Source: Microbacteriaceae bacterium
GTDB lineage: Bacteria; Actinomycetota; Actinomycetes; Actinomycetales; Microbacteriaceae
Length of the DNA stretch: 35,932 bases
Direction: 5' to 3'
Assembly (NCBI GenBank): GCA_025463565.1
Contig: JAODAT010000042.1
Location: 1-35,932, forward strand
Shown here: positions 33,012 to 35,932 of the stretch, one piece after another
How positions within the stretch are numbered: position 1 is the stretch's first letter
Layout of the letters: each line of letters starts with the position of its first letter
Notes under the pieces: generated by a model
What the model saw: only the letters and a program-made list of their open reading frames with translations
Database searches by the model: none
What the model was told of the DNA's origin: nothing
Made by a program: the position numbers and the translations under genes

Positions 33012-33542
33012 ATGAACGGGTCATTCAACGCCAACGACATCACCGGTGGAGTCTGGGAGGCGATGGAGCAGCTGCGCGGGCAGTTCGGCCGCAGGGCGGG
33101 CGAGCGGGTCGGGCGCGGCGATGTGCGAGCGGCGGTTCTCGCCCTGCTCGCCGAGGAGCCGATGCACGGCTACCAGATCATCCACGAGGTCGAGGAGCGC
33201 AGCGGCGGCGCATGGAAGCCGAGCCCCGGTTCGGTCTACCCGACCCTCCAGCTGCTCGTCGACGAGGGCCTGATCAGTGCCGAGGAGTCCAACGGCCGCA
33301 AGACCTACTCGCTGACCGACGCGGGCAAGAAGGCCGCGGATTCCGCCGGTGACAAGTCCACACCGTGGGCCGCCCAGAGCGCGAAAGACGGAGGACGCTC
33401 CGCCCTGCCGAAGGCCGGCTTCGATCTCGCCCAAGCCGCAGCAATGGTCGGACGCACCGGCACTCCCGAGCAGGTGAAGGCGGCTGTCGCCGTTCTCGAA
33501 GACGCGCGACGTAAACTTTTCACGATCCTCGCCCAAGACTGA
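33012..33542 (+). CDS. PadR family transcriptional regulator
   Basis: A 176-residue regulator. The N-terminal winged helix is the canonical PadR type: GDVRAAVLALLAEEPMHGYQI (about 36-56), then the WKPSPGSVYPTLQLL block and a NGRKTYSLTDAGKKA wing. The C-terminal part is Ala/Lys-rich and helical, suited to dimerisation. The open frame extends to 32667 inside the ThDP gene, but ATG at 33012 has a GAGGGAG site and begins at a sensible N-terminus. The next gene starts 33 bases later on the same strand. It is probably part of the resident chromosome rather than the catabolic set, since it pairs with the UbiB-like gene. The effector is unknown. Confidence 0.93.
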   Translation: MNGSFNANDITGGVWEAMEQLRGQFGRRAGERVGRGDVRAAVLALLAEEPMHGYQIIHEVEERSGGAWKPSPGSVYPTLQLLVDEGLISAEESNGRKTYSLTDAGKKAADSAGDKSTPWAAQSAKDGGRSALPKAGFDLAQAAAMVGRTGTPEQVKAAVAVLEDARRKLFTILAQD

Positions 33543-33575
33543 GCGGGGTGAGCCACCCCCGCGTCAGGAGTTCAG

Positions 33576-35276
33576 GTGACCGAGGTCCGGGCGGTGCATG
33601 ACGCCGCCATGCGTGCGCGATCGCGGCGCATCCTGCGATTCGCCGCACGCTACCTGGCACAGGCATGGTGGTTCGAGCTGTTTCTGCCGCGCATCGGGCT
33701 GGGCAGGCTCGCGGCGCGTAACCGATCAAAGCGGCTGACGCACATCGCCCGACGTTTTCATGTGCTCGCCGTCGACCTCGGCGGCTTGATGATCAAGGTC
33801 GGCCAGTTCATGTCGTCGCGCCTCGACGTGCTGCCGCCCGAGATCACGAAAGAACTCGAGGGCCTGCAAGACGAGGTGCCGGCCGTGCCGTTCGCCGATA
33901 TCGAGACGCTCGCGGAGGCCGAACTCGGGCTGCCTCTCGATCGCCGGTTCTCCTTCGTCGACCCCGTACCGCTGGCCGCCGCATCCCTTGGCCAGGTGCA
34001 CCGCGCCCGACTTTCGGAACAGGATGCGGCCGATACGGGCCTGCTGCACGTGGTCGTGAAGATCCAGCGGCCCGGCATCGCTGAGATCGTGGCCGTCGAC
34101 CTGAGCGCACTGCGCCGCGTCGGCGGCTGGCTGAGCCGCGTCAGGCTGGTGTCGGATCGCGTCGACGTGCCCGCCCTCGTCGAAGAGTTCGCCCTCACCA
34201 GTCTCGACGAGATCGACTACCTGCAGGAGGCCGCGAACGCCGAGCGGTTCGCCCAGAATTTCGCGGACGATGCTCGAGTGAGCGTGCCGGAGGTGGTCTG
34301 GGAGCGGGTCACCCGACGGGTTCTGACAATGCAGGATGTCACCGCCATCAAGATCAACGACGTGGGCGCTTTGCGCGCGGCCGGCATCGACCCTTCCGCC
34401 GTCGCCACCGAGTTCGCCTCCGTCATGTTCGACCAGCTCTTCCTCTATGGCTACTTCCACGCTGATCCGCACCCCGGCAACATCTTCGTCACGCCGCTGC
34501 CGGAGGGCGCCTGGAAGTTCACGTTCGTCGATTTCGGGATGATGGGTGAGATTCCCGACACCCTGCGGCAGGGACTCCGAAAAGTGCTGATCGCCGCAGC
34601 CTCACGCGACGGCAAGGGGATGGTGGAGGGCATCCGCTCGGTCGGAGCCCTGCTCCCCTCCGCCGACACCACCGAGCTCGAGCGGGCCATGACGACACTG
34701 TTCTCCCGCTTTGGCGGAATGGGTTTCGCCGAGTTGCAGCAGGTCGACCCACGGGAGTACCGCGCCTTCGCCAACGAGTTCGGCGATATCGTGCGAACGC
34801 TGCCGTTCCAGCTTCCGGAGAACTTCCTGCTCATCGTGCGCGCCATGTCGCTCACCTCCGGCATGTGCAGCTCTCTCGACCCGGCCTTCAACATCTGGAA
34901 CGCCGTCGAGCCCTACTCGGCCCGGCTCATCCGCGAGGAGGGCGCCAACCTGGTGAAGTCCGCCGCGCAGCAGGTCGTCACCTTCGCGAGCACCGTGGTC
35001 AGGCTGCCCGGCCGAATCGATGAGGTGATCACTCGCATCGAGGAGGGCAACCTCACGGTGCAGACCCCGCAGCTCGACCGGCGGCTCGACAACTTCCAGC
35101 GTGCGGCCCGGCAGATCATCGCTGCGGTGCTGTTCGCGGCGCTGCTGATCGGCGGCATCCTGCTGCACCCGCAGAATGCGGTGTTCGGTGTCGTGCTGAT
35201 GTCGGTGTCGGGGTTGCCGCTGCTGTACGCGCTGCTCGCAGGGCTGTTCGGTCGGCGGGGCCGCAGAATCCGGTGA
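33576..35276 (+). CDS. ABC1/UbiB (AarF) family atypical protein kinase-like ATPase
   Basis: A 566-residue member of the UbiB/ABC1 family, linked to isoprenoid-quinone and lipid metabolism at membranes. Family hallmarks are the KxGQ motif in LMIKVGQFMSSRLDVLP (about 69-85), the alanine-rich AAASLGQVHRARL loop in place of a glycine-rich P-loop, the VVVKIQRPGI lysine, the catalytic YFHADPHPGNIFV segment and FVDFGMMGE (DFG). Two hydrophobic helices end the protein (about 508-560), the usual membrane anchor. GTG at 33576 has an AGGAG site. It lies 33 bases after the PadR gene and is followed by a long inverted repeat that likely ends transcription. The substrate is not known. Confidence 0.94.
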   Translation: MTEVRAVHDAAMRARSRRILRFAARYLAQAWWFELFLPRIGLGRLAARNRSKRLTHIARRFHVLAVDLGGLMIKVGQFMSSRLDVLPPEITKELEGLQDEVPAVPFADIETLAEAELGLPLDRRFSFVDPVPLAAASLGQVHRARLSEQDAADTGLLHVVVKIQRPGIAEIVAVDLSALRRVGGWLSRVRLVSDRVDVPALVEEFALTSLDEIDYLQEAANAERFAQNFADDARVSVPEVVWERVTRRVLTMQDVTAIKINDVGALRAAGIDPSAVATEFASVMFDQLFLYGYFHADPHPGNIFVTPLPEGAWKFTFVDFGMMGEIPDTLRQGLRKVLIAAASRDGKGMVEGIRSVGALLPSADTTELERAMTTLFSRFGGMGFAELQQVDPREYRAFANEFGDIVRTLPFQLPENFLLIVRAMSLTSGMCSSLDPAFNIWNAVEPYSARLIREEGANLVKSAAQQVVTFASTVVRLPGRIDEVITRIEEGNLTVQTPQLDRRLDNFQRAARQIIAAVLFAALLIGGILLHPQNAVFGVVLMSVSGLPLLYALLAGLFGRRGRRIR

Positions 35277-35329
35277 GGTGCCCAAGAATGTCGTGTTTCG
35301 GCCGAAATTCGAGCATTCTTGGGCACCTC
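35275..35329. terminator. Bidirectional terminator-like 55-base nested inverted repeat
   Basis: Arms GAGGTGCCCAAGAATG (35275-35290) and CATTCTTGGGCACCTC (35314-35329) match over all 16 bases. Their loop holds a second perfect palindrome TTTCGGCCGAAA (35296-35307). It lies between the converging UbiB-like and fgd genes, overlapping the UbiB stop codon. No long T-run is present. The perfect symmetry would also suit a dispersed palindromic repeat. Confidence 0.7.
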
Positions 35330-35339
35330 GCGGAAAGAA

Positions 35340-35932
35340 TTAGAGGGCGCGGAGGCGGGGTGCGAGGTCGCGCTCGAAGAGTTCGAGGAATCGGCGCTGG
35401 TCCTGGCCGGGGGCGTGGAAGACGAGATGGTTCAGCCCGGCGTCGACATACTGTTTGATGCCGGCGACGACCTCGTCCGGGTCGGCACCGACGATCCAGC
35501 GGGACGCGATCTTCTCGATCGGCAGCGCATCCGCCGCGTTCTCCATCTCGATCGGATCGGTGATGTCGTGCTTCTGCTCCTTCGACAGGGCCAGCGGCGA
35601 CCAGAACCGGGTGTTCTCCAGCGCGGTCTCATAGCTCGTGTCGTAGGACAGTTTGATCTCGATCATCCGATCGATGTCCTCATAGGAGCGGCCGACTTTC
35701 TCGGCACCCTCTTTCACCGCCGGAATCAGATCCACCGTGTACAGGTCCATGCCCTTACCCGAGGTGCAGATGAACCCATCCCCCGCACGCCCCGCATAGC
35801 GGGCCACCACCGGACCACCCGCCGCGATATACACCGGCACCGGAACATCCGGCCGGTCATAAATCGACGCCCCATGGGTGGAGTAGTACTCGCCCTGGAA
35901 ATCGACCCGCTCCCCCGTCCACAACTGCCGCA
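35340..35932 (-). CDS. fgd: F420-dependent glucose-6-phosphate dehydrogenase, N-terminus beyond window
   Basis: C-terminal 197 codons of an LLM-fold enzyme that oxidises glucose-6-phosphate and reduces coenzyme F420. The match to mycobacterial Fgd1 is strong over long blocks: [94 protein letters not shown]. The frame runs through the right edge ([14 protein letters not shown] is near the beginning of the visible part), so the start is missing. It implies that the host makes F420, which supports an F420 option for the two LLM enzymes in the window. It is convergent with the UbiB-like gene. Confidence 0.95.
   Translation of the reverse strand, partial: RQLWTGERVDFQGEYYSTHGASIYDRPDVPVPVYIAAGGPVVARYAGRAGDGFICTSGKGMDLYTVDLIPAVKEGAEKVGRSYEDIDRMIEIKLSYDTSYETALENTRFWSPLALSKEQKHDITDPIEMENAADALPIEKIASRWIVGADPDEVVAGIKQYVDAGLNHLVFHAPGQDQRRFLELFERDLAPRLRAL

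Overview
The window reads as chromosomal DNA of a high-GC actinobacterium, most likely Microbacteriaceae. The support is strong GC3 bias, clean Shine-Dalgarno sites, FadR-type and PadR-type regulators, luciferase-like (LLM) enzymes and a coenzyme F420-dependent glucose-6-phosphate dehydrogenase at the right end. Family-level placement is inference. No tRNA, rRNA, CRISPR array, transposase or integrase was seen, and no stretch longer than about 300 bases lacks a gene.

Layout. Housekeeping genes sit at both ends: a SufS cysteine desulfurase running off the left edge, and PadR regulator, ABC1/UbiB-like kinase and Fgd at the right. Between them lies about 30 kb that looks like one accessory catabolic region in several operons. 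(1) 1917-7737 (-): UGSC-type CGSC protein, thioredoxin-reductase-like flavoprotein, amidohydrolase, Ldh2-type dehydrogenase, thiolase. (2) 7829-11809 (-): fused ABC permease, ATPase, Gfo/Idh/MocA oxidoreductase. (3) 12058-15014 (+), divergent from (2): substrate-binding lipoprotein, two SnoaL-like proteins, SDR. (4) 15017-20186 (-): a second complete ABC importer ending in an LLM flavoenzyme, preceded by a third SnoaL-like gene. (5) 20956-21687 (+): FadR/FCD regulator. (6) 21671-30100 (-): two CaiB/BaiF CoA-transferases, fumarylacetoacetase-family protein, acyl-CoA dehydrogenase, MaoC hydratase, class I CoA-transferase homologue, second acyl-CoA dehydrogenase, LLM enzyme. (7) 30200-31192 (-) metallo-beta-lactamase-fold hydrolase, divergent from 31286-32923 (+) ThDP-dependent enzyme.

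How the genes may work together (inference). Two importers of the iron/polyamine/phosphonate-like class bring in small solutes. CoA-transferases, dehydrogenases, hydratase, SDR and thiolase would form a beta-oxidation-like route, with LLM enzymes, amidohydrolase, FAH, MBL and ThDP enzyme handling ring, C-C or ester steps. The substrate cannot be named from sequence. The most distinctive parts are the Cys form of the UGSC (seleno)protein family paired with a thioredoxin-reductase-like protein lacking the usual NADPH-phosphate motif, and two CoA-transferase homologues that lack the expected catalytic carboxylate. Related short dyads overlap promoters of two of the operons, suggesting shared control.
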